A program made the position numbers and the translations under genes. The notes under the pieces were generated by a model. The model worked only from the letters and a program-made list of their open reading frames with translations, was not told where the DNA came from and did no database searches. A stretch of DNA of 64,000 bases. Origin: Chloroflexota bacterium. Lineage in GTDB: Bacteria > Chloroflexota > Dehalococcoidia > Lucifugimonadales > Lucifugimonadaceae. The stretch is from positions 40,844 to 104,843 of the forward strand of contig VXSB01000040.1 in the NCBI GenBank assembly GCA_009838175.1, written 5' to 3'. Shown piece by piece: positions 36,333-44,549 of this stretch (its first letter is position 1; each line of letters opens with the position of its first letter).

Positions 36333-36983
36333 TCAGTACATGTGCGGCTGCAAAGCTGCGGCGAGAGTCAGTTCGATGTCTTGGATCGCTTGTGTCATCG
36401 CTTGACCGATAAGGTCAAGACGCTTGACCTGATCGATACGGGGAGTTACAGATTCCAACTCCTGTGAAGACAGCAGCGTCTTGAATATCCCGCAAGCGTC
36501 GGCAAGACAGATAATTACGATGTCGCGTGGATCTGGTATCTCGTCACTGAAGAGGACGCCCATGATCCGCAGCTTGACTTCGCGTTGCGCCTGACCGTCG
36601 ATCGTCGGATATCGCCTCGACTTGAAGACCCACATGAAGCGGTCGTCAACCTGCTCTAAAATTCCCTGCTCGATTAGCCTTCGCAGAGCCTCTTCGCGCA
36701 ACTCCGACGCCTTGACAGCGGTACGCTCCACCCAGAACCGCGCATCGTTTCCTCCCACTTCCGCGATATCCGCCAGCGTCGGATCCAACAGCGAGTCACC
36801 AGTCGGGGTTTCGTCGATAAGAATCAGGTTGTCCAAGTCAGTGTCGATGCGATTCTCCAGAGCCAGATCCATCAGAACTCCACCTGCTAGCGCGTAGTCC
36901 AACGAAACATTCGGCAGACGCGCGAAACGTCCATCATCGTCGTTCAACAACAGCAGGATGATTTCCTCGGTGAATCTGAGCAT
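36333..36983 (-). CDS. GPP34 (GOLPH3-like) family phosphoprotein domain protein
   Basis: 216 aa from ATG 36983, preceded by 'AAGGAAAGAGAAATCGCG'; the track start at 37067 adds a non-family N-terminus. The family opens with 'MLRFTEEIILLLLNDDDGRF', then 'YALAGGVLMDLALENRIDTD' and 'GVLFSDEIPDPRDIVIICLADACGIF'. In eukaryotes GPP34 proteins bind phosphoinositides at the Golgi; bacterial members, known mainly from actinobacteria, have no settled role and may bind membranes. The gene converges on the regulator gene with only a 2-bp gap. Confidence 0.85.
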   Translation of the reverse strand: MLRFTEEIILLLLNDDDGRFARLPNVSLDYALAGGVLMDLALENRIDTDLDNLILIDETPTGDSLLDPTLADIAEVGGNDARFWVERTAVKASELREEALRRLIEQGILEQVDDRFMWVFKSRRYPTIDGQAQREVKLRIMGVLFSDEIPDPRDIVIICLADACGIFKTLLSSQELESVTPRIDQVKRLDLIGQAMTQAIQDIELTLAAALQPHMY

Positions 36984-37104
36984 CGCGATTTCTCTTTCCT
37001 TGAATTGACAGCGCCTCGAAGCGTTGCCCATTTCGACCCGGAACACACGGGCAATTTTGAACGTCATTATATTCGGGCTGAAACAAAGTCTCGCTTGATT
37101 CAGA

Positions 37105-37181
37105 CTCCCCCTTTTCGTACAGACGAAAGGGGGTTAGGGGGTATGCGCGTCTAGACGAAAGAGGGCGGGAAGTATGCGCAG
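37105..37181 (+). repeat. Palindromic intergenic repeat, family A' (CCCCTTTTCGT...ACGAAAGGGG)
   Basis: CCCCCTTTTCGT, a 4-base loop, ACGAAAGGGGG, then 'TTAGGGGGTATGCGCG' and a partial second copy ('GACGAAAGAGGGCGGGAAGTATGCGCAGGG'). The same family occurs at 46099 and 46779. It fills much of the 382-bp gap between the GPP34 gene and the RdhA-like gene. Confidence 0.75.
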
Positions 37182-37312
37182 GGTTGGGGAAGGGATCACA
37201 GCACATCATCCAAAACCATCGCAATCACAGTTCAAAAAACGTTTCACGACATTTGAGTCCCATCTTTGCAATGATTTCGCTGTACAGACGGGATTCGATG
37301 TGCGCGACGCGC

Positions 37313-37318
37313 TATAAT
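37313..37318 (+). promoter_or_regulatory. -10 element (TATAAT) of the RdhA-like gene
   Basis: A perfect TATAAT in 'GCGCGCTATAATGCGCC', 48 bp before ATG 37366. A GC-rich palindrome-like tract (GCGCGTATGCGCGC) follows in the leader. No clear -35 hexamer. Confidence 0.45.
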
Positions 37319-37365
37319 GCGCCCCAAAGCGCGCGTATGCGCGCCTGTAAAGAAGAGGTTTGAAG

Positions 37366-38613
37366 ATGGCCAAGTCAGTAAATCACGTCGTAACCAGGCC
37401 GGGACGCAGACACAGCGATCCTGAAACGGCGATACCAGTCGCGAAAGATCTGGTAACCACGCCTGGCTCGCCGACCATCGACGGCGATGTCTCCTACTAC
37501 AGCCGGGAATACCCGATCGAGTCCCAGACCATCGAAAAAGCCGCCGACCGCGAGTGGGGTTGGACCGTCTACATCAAAGAGGTCTACGACTACCGGAAGA
37601 AGCACGACGAGGTCAGCGAGCCATTGATCGAAGCGGCTTGGGTCTCAGGCGACATCGAACCAACTGCCGAGCCGGACCTCGAGCACGACGTCACGACCGA
37701 CATTCGAGAGAAAGCCCGAGAGTTGGGTTTCGGAGAGGTTGGCTACACAAGGTACGACCGCAGATACACGTACCAGAGCAAGAAGGGCTGGGTCAAATTC
37801 AATAACGCGATCTGCTTGGCGCTGGAGCAGGACTACTGGCAAACCCAGACCATCCCGAGCTTGGAAGCGGAGTTCGCACACTTCGGAACCTACGAGATCG
37901 CGGGTGCTTTGGCGCTAGATCTCGCTGAGCACATTCGCTCCCTCGGGTACCACGCCCAAGTTCACAGCCCCAACGACAACAGCGGCGCATTCATTCCTCT
38001 ATTCGTCGAAGCAGGCCTCGGTCAGCTTGGCGCGAACGGTCAGCTGCTTTCCCCGCACTTCGGCTCGCGGGCGCGGCTGATGCTAATCACCACCGATGCG
38101 CCAGTTGTTCACGATGAACCAGTCGACTACGGCATCAACAAGTTCTGCGAAGAGTGCCAAGTCTGCGTTGTCCGCTGCCCAGCCCGTGCGCTTCTACGTG
38201 AAAAGGTATGGTACCGCGGCGTTAAGAAGAACAAGCTCGTTTACGACCGCTGCCGACCAGTGATGGTTACCTACGAAGGATGCGCCGTCTGCATGAAGGT
38301 CTGCCCGGTCCAACGCTACGGCATGAAGCCCGTGATGGAACACTACATCGAGACCAGCGAGATCCTCGGAAAAGGCACACCGAACCTCGAGGGTTACGAA
38401 CTGCGAGGCAAAGGCTACTTCGGCCCCGGAAAGTTACCCCACTTCACGCGTGAAGAGTTCGAAATCCCTCACGGAACTAAAGAGGAACATCTCTTACAAC
38501 AATTCAAAGAAAAGCTGGAGAAGAACGGGACGACCGACGCCGAAGAAGCACTAGAGTTTGCCAACGAACTTAAACGCATCGTAGAAGCGGGTGTCTCTCG
38601 CACAGACGAATGA
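37366..38613 (+). CDS. Reductive-dehalogenase-like FeS protein (soluble, two 4Fe-4S clusters)
   Basis: 415 aa from ATG 37366, with AGAGG about 8 bp upstream; the TTG in the track two codons earlier is weaker. Cluster 1 is 'FCEECQVCVVRCP' (C261, C264, C267, C271), matching the FCx2Cx2Cx3CP motif of reductive dehalogenases. Cluster 2 is C296-x9-C306-x2-C309-x3-C313 ('CAVCMKVCP'). Upstream, 'HAQVHSPNDNSGAFIPLFVEAGLGQLGANGQLLSP' looks like the cobalamin-binding region shared by RdhA and epoxyqueuosine reductase QueG. There is no Tat signal and no RdhB anchor gene, so respiratory dehalogenation is unlikely; a cytoplasmic B12-dependent reductase is a better guess. It has its own promoter. Confidence 0.82.
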   Translation: MAKSVNHVVTRPGRRHSDPETAIPVAKDLVTTPGSPTIDGDVSYYSREYPIESQTIEKAADREWGWTVYIKEVYDYRKKHDEVSEPLIEAAWVSGDIEPTAEPDLEHDVTTDIREKARELGFGEVGYTRYDRRYTYQSKKGWVKFNNAICLALEQDYWQTQTIPSLEAEFAHFGTYEIAGALALDLAEHIRSLGYHAQVHSPNDNSGAFIPLFVEAGLGQLGANGQLLSPHFGSRARLMLITTDAPVVHDEPVDYGINKFCEECQVCVVRCPARALLREKVWYRGVKKNKLVYDRCRPVMVTYEGCAVCMKVCPVQRYGMKPVMEHYIETSEILGKGTPNLEGYELRGKGYFGPGKLPHFTREEFEIPHGTKEEHLLQQFKEKLEKNGTTDAEEALEFANELKRIVEAGVSRTDE

Positions 38614-38667
38614 CCCGCGCGGTCCTACTACTTACCCGACCAATCCTTCAATCTTCCCCGGACAACG

Positions 38668-38859
38668 ATGTTCCAAAAAGACACGCTCGACGCCCTTTTC
38701 GCGGAACTGGAAATTAACTACGGACAAACCACCGAGTACGACCAGTTGCTCCGCGAAACCCACCTCGGCATCGCCCTGTCAGACGCTGACCGAGACTTCG
38801 ACGGTCAAGTCGACCAACGCGTCTCATCCCTAATAAAAAAACACCGGGACGACAGCTAA
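38668..38859 (+). CDS. Small hypothetical protein, 63 aa
   Basis: Not recognised. A highly charged, probably helical protein ('DTLDALFAELEINYGQTTEY', 'DADRDFDGQVDQRVSSLIKK'). It lies 54 bp after the RdhA-like gene on the same strand with a plain ATG and no strong ribosome site. Composition looks protein-like, but nothing else confirms expression. Confidence 0.45.
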   Translation: MFQKDTLDALFAELEINYGQTTEYDQLLRETHLGIALSDADRDFDGQVDQRVSSLIKKHRDDS

Positions 38860-38860
38860 C

Positions 38861-38899
38861 CTCATCCTGACCCTCTCGGGTCGAGGGAGAGGGATGATA
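38861..38899 (-). repeat. Palindromic intergenic repeat, family C (inverted copy)
   Basis: Read on the minus strand: CTATCATCCCTCTCCCTCGACCCGAGAGGGTCAGGATGAGG, a variant of the CCCTCTCCC...GGGAGAGGG...GGTGAGGGTGA unit found at 42048, 45208, 55551, 58187 and 59411. Confidence 0.65.
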
Positions 38900-38985
38900 G
38901 GCGTTAAGTTGCATTAGGATTACGACCGGGATGGGCCGTGTTCAGTCCCATTCCCGATTGTCAACAAGTGGGAGGATAGGCTTCA

Positions 38986-39858
38986 TTGGGAATCCCACAC
39001 CGAAGAGTGCGCCGGGATATGCTGCCCATCGCCGTACTCGTCGTTATGGCCACGACCATCCTATCGGGCCCGTCGGCGGTGCTCGCACAAGGTGGAGATG
39101 AGGTCGATCTCAGCTTCGACTTCGAGAGCGACGCCCAGGGATGGATGGTGGGGTTCGCAGATCTGCCCGTCGACTACGACAACTCGATCTACGAGCTGGA
39201 CCACCAGCATCGCACGCTCCCCGACGGTCTTGAAGGCAGTGGCATCTATGTTCAGGGACACAACCGCAGCGACGACCTGTTCGTATTCCTAAAGAGACGC
39301 GTTGATGGGCTGAAGCCGAACACGACATATGCGGTCTCTGTGTCCATTGACCTAGCTACCAACGTGTCGGCCGGGTTGATCGGTATAGGTGGCTCGCCCG
39401 GCGAGAGCGTCTTTGTGAAGGCAGGAGCGTCCACCGTCGAGCCGTTGGCCAAGGAGGACGGCAACCGGTATCTCAGGATGAACATCGACAAGGGCAACCA
39501 GTCCAGAGGCGGCGAATCCATGGTGGTTCTAGGCAACGTCGCTCACCCCGGGGTCCAGAAACGAGAGTACCGCATCAAGGCTCTCAACAACGGCGGCCTG
39601 CATCTGAGCGTGACCACGGACAGCGAAGGAGCGGTCTGGCTGATTGTCGGCACCGACTCCGGCTTCGAAGGTCTGAGCGGGCTGTATTACGATCGCATCG
39701 CTTACACCCTGAGCCCAGTGCCGGTGGAGCCTCCAAGTACTCCAAGAACCGGCGGCTACGGCCCGCCTCTCTGGGCGTTGGCTCTAATTGGCGGATTCAG
39801 CGTGGCCCTTGCTGGTTTGGGGATAGTTGTTGTTTTGCGTCGGCGTGCTATGTCGTGA
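38986..39858 (+). CDS. Exported, C-terminally anchored protein of unknown function
   Basis: 290 aa. TTG start at 38986 has GGAGG about 11 bases upstream; ATG 39019 is an alternative. A signal peptide ends near 'LSGPSAVLAQGG'. The extracytoplasmic part is beta-rich ('SFDFESDAQGWMVGFADLP', 'GLKPNTTYAVSVSIDLATN', 'WLIVGTDSGFEGLSGLYYDR'), consistent with a carbohydrate-binding-like or lectin-like jelly roll. A Pro-rich spacer precedes a final membrane helix and a basic tail ('VVVLRRRAMS'), so the domain is displayed on the cell surface. Family not recognised. Confidence 0.8.
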   Translation: MGIPHRRVRRDMLPIAVLVVMATTILSGPSAVLAQGGDEVDLSFDFESDAQGWMVGFADLPVDYDNSIYELDHQHRTLPDGLEGSGIYVQGHNRSDDLFVFLKRRVDGLKPNTTYAVSVSIDLATNVSAGLIGIGGSPGESVFVKAGASTVEPLAKEDGNRYLRMNIDKGNQSRGGESMVVLGNVAHPGVQKREYRIKALNNGGLHLSVTTDSEGAVWLIVGTDSGFEGLSGLYYDRIAYTLSPVPVEPPSTPRTGGYGPPLWALALIGGFSVALAGLGIVVVLRRRAMS

Positions 39859-39860
39859 TC

Positions 39861-40028
39861 CTAACTCCCCTCAATCTGAACCGTGATGATGTCCACACCG
39901 TGGACCTTCTGGTGACGAATGGTGGAGGTGTGGTGGCGCGACAGCCACAATGAAAGATCATCGACAGTCGGCACAGCAGCCTCATGAGTCAGAAACGACA
40001 ACTCGATGATGGTCTCCTCGGTCAACAT
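39861..40028 (-). CDS. Possible small protein, 55 aa (below ORF-track cutoff)
   Basis: ATG 40028 to TAG 39861 encodes 'MLTEETIIELSFLTHEAAVP...', ending '...GVDIITVQIEGS'. GGGAGGG lies about 10 bp upstream. The sequence has a natural amphipathic pattern and converges on the anchored protein gene with a 2-bp gap. Support is from composition only. The remaining 310 bp up to the flavoprotein gene show nothing else I can support except a TTGACA at 40219-40224 with no good -10 partner. Confidence 0.35.
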   Translation of the reverse strand: MLTEETIIELSFLTHEAAVPTVDDLSLWLSRHHTSTIRHQKVHGVDIITVQIEGS

Positions 40029-40338
40029 CCATCCCTGACCCTCCCGATGATGTAGCCTCCCCCTGCTCTGCGTTCAGGTAGCAGTCGGTGTCCCCGGCAG
40101 CAGGCTGGCGCACAAATACTCTTTCATTCCGCCTCGCGTTATGCCAACCTCCGGCAACAGCACTTACGAGACGATGACACCCCCTTCGGCGGCGATAGTT
40201 GTGAGTCAATTTGCTTGGTTGACAGCGCCAATAATGATACTATGTCTCAATAGAATGTCGGCCGCAACCTCGATGAGCAGAACATGCGGCAGCAGTTCGA
40301 AAAATGCCTGATTTGAGTGTCGGACAAGAGGAGACCGC

Positions 40339-41469
40339 ATGATCGTGACCGAGAGGAATGAAATCGTCTATGACGTAGTGGTTGTCGGCGCTGGTGCCGC
40401 AGGCGTCGGTGTTGCGGTGGCTCTCAAGCATGCTGGCATCGAGAACTTCGTAGTTTGCGAGCGTCATACGGTCGGCGCATCGTTCGTCTCGTGGCCGGCC
40501 GAGACCCGCTTCATCACGCCCTCGTACCCAACCAATTCGATCGGCATGCTCGATTTGAACTCGATTGCGATTGGAACTTCACCCGCGTTCAGTTTGGAGG
40601 TCGAGCATCCGACGGGTGAAGAGTACGCGATGTATTTGCGTGTAGTCGCACAATTCTTCGGGTTACCTGTTCGCCCAAATACCGACGTAGTGCGGGTAGC
40701 AAAGGTTGACGACGGATTTCACATCGATACGCCCGACGAGACCTTGCGAGCCAAGCACGTCATTTGGGCCGCTGGCGAGTTTCAATACCCGCGCTTAAAT
40801 GGGTTTGTTGGCAGCGAATTGTGCCGCCATACCGCCACCATCGCCAGCTACGACGAGCTTGAAGGTGACGATTTCATCGTTGTGGGTGGTTACGAAAGTG
40901 GCGTCGACGTGGCCTATCACCTAGCGCGTCGCGGCAAACGAGTGCGGGTGTTCGACAAGAATCGCCCGTGGGTGGACGAAAGCTCCGATCCCAGCGTCGC
41001 GCTTTCCCCCTTTACGCTCGAACGGGTACGTGATAACCGGTTTTTCAAGCAAGTGGAACTGTATCCGTACATGCCCATCGAATCGGTCACGCGCGTCGAC
41101 GACACGTATGAAGTCACGGCTCGGGACGGAAATCGGTTTCAGACCCGCGTCCAGCCACTATTTGCAGGCGGATTTGAGGGGAGTCAAAAGTTAGTCGCAG
41201 ATCTGTTTGAAAGACGTGAAGATGGCTCTCTGCTTCTGAGCGAACACGATGAATCGACCATCGTGCCGGGAGTGTTTCTCTGCGGCCCCGCAGTTCGCCA
41301 CGACAAACAGGTCTTCTGCTTTATCTTCAAATATCGACAACGATTCGCCGTTGTCGCCAAAGCAATTGCGACCTCGCTGGGTCTGACGGCGGAAGCATTG
41401 GAAGCGTATCGCAGTTGGGGCATGTATCTCGATGACCTTTCCAACTGCGGTGAGGAGTGCGTATGTTAA
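40339..41469 (+). CDS. FAD/NAD(P)-dependent oxidoreductase (flavin monooxygenase-like)
   Basis: 376 aa flavoprotein. FAD motif 'VVVVGAGAAGVGVAVALKHAG' at the N-terminus, second dinucleotide motif 'FIVVGGYESGVDVAYHLARRGKRV' near residue 185, and 'VPGVFLCGPAVRHDKQVFCFI' near the C-terminus, where the FAD ribityl contact usually lies. The C-terminus ends in an unusual Cys-rich tail 'NCGEECVC'. Relatives include flavin monooxygenases and thioredoxin-reductase-like YpdA proteins; the substrate is unknown. The next gene, a small membrane protein, overlaps by 7 bp. Confidence 0.85.
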   Translation: MIVTERNEIVYDVVVVGAGAAGVGVAVALKHAGIENFVVCERHTVGASFVSWPAETRFITPSYPTNSIGMLDLNSIAIGTSPAFSLEVEHPTGEEYAMYLRVVAQFFGLPVRPNTDVVRVAKVDDGFHIDTPDETLRAKHVIWAAGEFQYPRLNGFVGSELCRHTATIASYDELEGDDFIVVGGYESGVDVAYHLARRGKRVRVFDKNRPWVDESSDPSVALSPFTLERVRDNRFFKQVELYPYMPIESVTRVDDTYEVTARDGNRFQTRVQPLFAGGFEGSQKLVADLFERREDGSLLLSEHDESTIVPGVFLCGPAVRHDKQVFCFIFKYRQRFAVVAKAIATSLGLTAEALEAYRSWGMYLDDLSNCGEECVC

Positions 41470-41690
41470 CGGGAAACAACCAAAGCGCCGCCGCTCCTAG
41501 CGCGGTGCGAAGCCGACTAGCCAGGGTGCGGAGCATCAAGTGGCTCGGGCAAACGACGGCCAGCGTTTGCTGGATTGGCAGCTTGCTGACTTCCGGGATC
41601 GGATCCACTGGGGATTGGTTGCAGCTGTGTGCTGCATCCGCATGGCTACTGGCCAACATCACAGCCATTTTGACTGCTGAGGCTGATTGA
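41463..41690 (+). CDS. Small membrane protein coupled to the flavoprotein
   Basis: 75 aa, starting at ATG 41463 inside the end of the flavoprotein gene. After a basic N-terminus ('VRSRLARVRSIKWLG') there are two predicted membrane helices around 'TASVCWIGSLLTSGIG' and 'LQLCAASAWLLANITAILTA'. The overlap indicates co-translation and suggests that it anchors or serves the flavoprotein; no known family. Confidence 0.6.
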   Translation: MLTGNNQSAAAPSAVRSRLARVRSIKWLGQTTASVCWIGSLLTSGIGSTGDWLQLCAASAWLLANITAILTAEAD

Positions 41691-41902
41691 TGTGTCGGTA
41701 GCACTTTAAGCGGTCGGCATGACGGTTTAGCGAATAGGACCATCAAAAGGCCGAATTGCCCACGTCCGCGCAGGTCTGCAACCCAGTACGGCTAGCGGGT
41801 GATCCTAATGGCCAGTCGGCCGTCGCCGGAAGTTTCAGGGAAGAGGCAGAAATACAGAGCCAGCGCAGACGCAATCTGAAAGATTATTGATCTACTCAAT
41901 TC

Positions 41903-41977
41903 TGGTGGAGCTGACGGGATTCGAACCCGTGACTTCCTGCTTGCAAAGCAGGCGCTCTCCCACTGAGCTACAGCCCC
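41903..41977 (-). tRNA. tRNA-Ala (anticodon TGC), CCA encoded
   Basis: The minus strand reads GGGGCTGTAGCTCAGTGGGA... with acceptor stem GGGGCTG / CAGCTCC, D-arm GCTC...GAGC, anticodon stem CCTGC-TTTGCAA-GCAGG (anticodon TGC), T-arm ACGGG-TTCGAAT-CCCGT, discriminator A and an encoded CCA end. All stems pair fully. Length 75 with CCA. Confidence 0.97.
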
Positions 41978-42047
41978 ACACCTAAAGTCTATATCTGCCC
42001 CTTGCCCCTTTCAGGCAGTGAAGGAGTACCCCAAGGACGGGAGAAGA

Positions 42048-42090
42048 ATCCCCTCTCCCTTGATGGAAGAGGGCTAGGGTGAGGGTGACC
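42048..42090 (+). repeat. Palindromic intergenic repeat, family C
   Basis: CCCCTCTCCCTTGATGGAAGAGGGCTAGGGTGAGGGTGA: a short stem (CCCTCT / AGAGGG) followed by GGTGAGGGTGA. It lies between the tRNA and the first lipoprotein gene. The rest of that 460-bp gap (41691-42150) shows only the tRNA. Confidence 0.8.
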
Positions 42091-42150
42091 GGCAGTGACG
42101 TTTCTACGAGTTTAGTTATCATTCATACAAACCAAAATCCGCGCCATTAG

Positions 42151-42735
42151 ATGCTCCGTAACTGCTACATTTCCCTGCTCACACTCCTAATCTGCGGACT
42201 CGTCGCCACAGCCGTTTTGATCGCCTGCGGCTCCACCGATGGAGCCACCACTAACAGCGCCGAACAGGGATTCCAACAGGTAATGGATATCGAGATGACC
42301 TTTGACCCCGACGATCTGAGCGCAATCGGCTTCAAAAAAGCGCGCAGCTACGATCTCGAAGGATTACCAGGAGCCAGCGACGCGATATTCGGGTTCTGGC
42401 GCATCGCGTCCGGCGACCCCATCGACTACGAAGTACGCTTCTACGCCAATCACGCCGATGCAGTGGCACTTGGCACCGCCCTCGCTGAAGAAGGCTCTGG
42501 CGCCGATGCGGTCCTCGATGAGGACGAGGCAACCTACAAAGAAGGCGTCAAAGATCGACGCATGATCGTAGGATCCGGTATCGGCGGCGGTGCCCGCAGC
42601 GGCACAGGGCCGCGTTACGGCGGATACGCCATCTACGGGAATATCGTGATGCTTTGCGCTGGAGCAGCAGGTGATCAGGCGTTGGAGCGGTGCGAAGAAT
42701 TGGCAACCGCGCTAAGCGAATCGGCAGGCAATTGA
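42151..42735 (+). CDS. Paralogous lipoprotein family, member 1
   Basis: 194 aa exported lipoprotein: signal peptide with lipobox 'LIAC', Ser/Thr-rich linker, then the family domain. Shared motifs (seen in all full-length members) are an N-terminal 'DDLSAIGFKKARSYDLEGLPGA', the central 'YEVRFYANHADAVALG', 'EGVKDRR', and the C-terminal 'YGGYAIYGNIVMLCAG' with a second Cys about 13 residues later ('ERCEELATAL'), probably forming a disulfide outside the cytoplasm. No known domain recognised. First of seven plus-strand members; its stop overlaps the start of member 2 (TTGA). Confidence 0.82.
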   Translation: MLRNCYISLLTLLICGLVATAVLIACGSTDGATTNSAEQGFQQVMDIEMTFDPDDLSAIGFKKARSYDLEGLPGASDAIFGFWRIASGDPIDYEVRFYANHADAVALGTALAEEGSGADAVLDEDEATYKEGVKDRRMIVGSGIGGGARSGTGPRYGGYAIYGNIVMLCAGAAGDQALERCEELATALSESAGN

Positions 42736-43289
42736 GCACCACGATCAAAGCCCTCGCTTTCACTGCGCTGCTGTTGACGGCGTTGGCTATAGGTTGCGGC
42801 TCCAGCGATGGAAACGGAGGCGATAGTTCAACCAGTTCCGAGCCAGAGACCGATGCCAGGATCTTCGATCGCGAGACGACGCTGTCAGGCGACGATCTGG
42901 TAGCACTAGGCATGAAATCTGGCAAGACGTATGATGTCTCAACGTTGCCCGGTGGCGTTGAGGCGCGTCTCCTCTACTGGCGTGTAAACAACATCGCCGT
43001 GGAGTACGAAGCTCGCTTTTACGAGACGCATCAAGATGCGGTAACCCAAGGCACTGCCCCCGCGGAAGAAGGAAGCGGCGAAGATGCCGTCATCGATGAG
43101 GATGAAGCGGTTTACAAAGAGGGTATCCGAGATCGCAGGAAGGTTTTCAAATACCCAAATTCAGTGTTGAAACCGAAGTATGGCGCGTTCGGAATCTACG
43201 GCAACATGGTCGTTCTGTGCGAGGGTAAAGACGATGTCGAAGGATGGGATCGATGTTCTGCGCTGATCGAGGCGCTTGATAATCGCTGA
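42732..43289 (+). CDS. Paralogous lipoprotein family, member 2
   Basis: 185 aa from TTG 42732, which overlaps the stop of member 1; the GTG at 42690 in the track would give an atypically long n-region. Signal peptide ends in lipobox 'AIGC'. Family motifs: 'GDDLVALGMKSGKTYDVSTL', 'YEARFYETHQDAVTQG', 'EGIRDRR', 'YGAFGIYGNMVVLCEGKDD' and 'WDRCSALIEALDNR'. Closest to member 3, with which it shares the last 'LIEALDNR' and much of the centre, so the two probably arose by recent duplication. Confidence 0.8.
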   Translation: MSTTIKALAFTALLLTALAIGCGSSDGNGGDSSTSSEPETDARIFDRETTLSGDDLVALGMKSGKTYDVSTLPGGVEARLLYWRVNNIAVEYEARFYETHQDAVTQGTAPAEEGSGEDAVIDEDEAVYKEGIRDRRKVFKYPNSVLKPKYGAFGIYGNMVVLCEGKDDVEGWDRCSALIEALDNR

Positions 43290-43314
43290 AGGTCGAAAGC
43301 ACACCGACAGCAAA

Positions 43315-43875
43315 TTGATCGGCATATTCAAAACCCTCGCTTCCACCGCACTGCTATTGACGGCGTTGTCAATAGCTTGCGGATCCAGCGATGGAGGCAG
43401 GGCTGGCGCTGGTATCGCGGACATTTCGCAGGTTGAAGCCAATACCAGAATATTGGACCGTGATGTAACGCTGTCAGGTGACGATCTGCTCTCACTCGGC
43501 TTGAAATCCGGTAAGAAGTACGACGTTACAGACCTTCCCGGAGCTGTCGCCAATCGCGTCTTCTTCTGGCGTGTCAACGATATCCCCATTCAATACGAAG
43601 CCCGGTTCTATGAATCCCATGCCTCCGCAACAGAGCTTGGACCTGAACCGGCCGAAGAAGGTAGCGGCGAAGGCGCAATTCTCGATGCCGATGACGCGGT
43701 GTACAAAGAAGGTGTCAGAGATCGGCGAACGGTATTCGACTTCCGAGGCACACCAAGACCGAGATACGGCACCTACGCCATCTATGCAAACATGGTCGTA
43801 CTCTGCGAGGGCCGCGACGATGCCGAAGCATGGGATCGTTGCACCGCGCTTATCGAAGCACTAGACAATCGATGA
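43315..43875 (+). CDS. Paralogous lipoprotein family, member 3
   Basis: 186 aa from TTG 43315, giving a compact signal peptide 'MIGIFKTLASTALLLTALS...' with lipobox 'SIAC'; TTG 43276, overlapping member 2, is an alternative. Motifs: 'GDDLLSLGLKSGKKYDVTDL', 'YEARFYESHASATELG', 'EGVRDRR', 'YGTYAIYANMVVLCEGRDD', 'WDRCTALIEALDNR'. The stop TGA overlaps the ATG of member 4. Confidence 0.8.
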   Translation: MIGIFKTLASTALLLTALSIACGSSDGGRAGAGIADISQVEANTRILDRDVTLSGDDLLSLGLKSGKKYDVTDLPGAVANRVFFWRVNDIPIQYEARFYESHASATELGPEPAEEGSGEGAILDADDAVYKEGVRDRRTVFDFRGTPRPRYGTYAIYANMVVLCEGRDDAEAWDRCTALIEALDNR

Positions 43876-44426
43876 GACCAGCAGCCGCTTTAATCGTCCT
43901 GCTCGCAATCGCAGTGATGTTGTTCGCGTGCGGCAGTCAACCAGCGGCAGAGGAGTTAGTCCAACCCAACGACGTAGGCCCGCAATCCCAATTCGTCAAG
44001 CCTTCTGATCGCATATTTGCGATAGATGACTTTGAGGCAGCAGGCTTGAAATACTCTAAGGATTACAAGACCGAAGGGCTGCCCGCAGCTACTCGTGTGT
44101 CCCTGTTCTTCTGGAAGATCGATGGGACTCCGGTCCAGTACGAAGTCAGATTTTACGCCTCGCACGATGAAGCTGTTTCAGCCGGAACGTCGTATGTCAT
44201 TGAGGGAGCCGGACCCGAGGCGATCATCGACCCGGATTTCGCACGCTACACCGAAGGCTTGCGAGACCGCCGAACGATCGTTCATACCCGTGGCTCGCCA
44301 ACGCCAAGATACGGGGATTTCGTCATCTACGGCAACATGATCGCCCTTTGCGAAGGACGAGACGCAGAGCAAGGTTCGCAACGATGCGCCAAACTCGTTG
44401 AGGCTTTGGACTTGTCTGAAGACTAG
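43872..44426 (+). CDS. Paralogous lipoprotein family, member 4
   Basis: 184 aa from ATG 43872 (ATGA overlap with member 3). Signal peptide with lipobox 'LFAC'. Motifs: 'IDDFEAAGLKYSKDYKTEGL', 'YEVRFYASHDEAVSAG', 'EGLRDRR', 'YGDFVIYGNMIALCEGRDA', 'QRCAKLVEALDLSED'. It ends the tightly coupled part of the cluster; a 123-bp gap follows. Confidence 0.82.
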   Translation: MRPAAALIVLLAIAVMLFACGSQPAAEELVQPNDVGPQSQFVKPSDRIFAIDDFEAAGLKYSKDYKTEGLPAATRVSLFFWKIDGTPVQYEVRFYASHDEAVSAGTSYVIEGAGPEAIIDPDFARYTEGLRDRRTIVHTRGSPTPRYGDFVIYGNMIALCEGRDAEQGSQRCAKLVEALDLSED

Positions 44427-44549
44427 TCGGCGCTCCGTCGCAAAGTTCGCTTCGCTAGTTGATAACATATTTAGAAACATACACACATGCGTCAAAATTA
44501 CCGCGAAGCCCCGATTGCGGTAGCCCCCTATGTTCAGGAGCACGAAGAG

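Noticed and set aside
37366-38613. Respiratory reductive dehalogenase
   Set aside because: FeS motifs fit, but there is no Tat signal peptide and no RdhB-type anchor gene nearby, so only a 'reductive-dehalogenase-like' call is supported.
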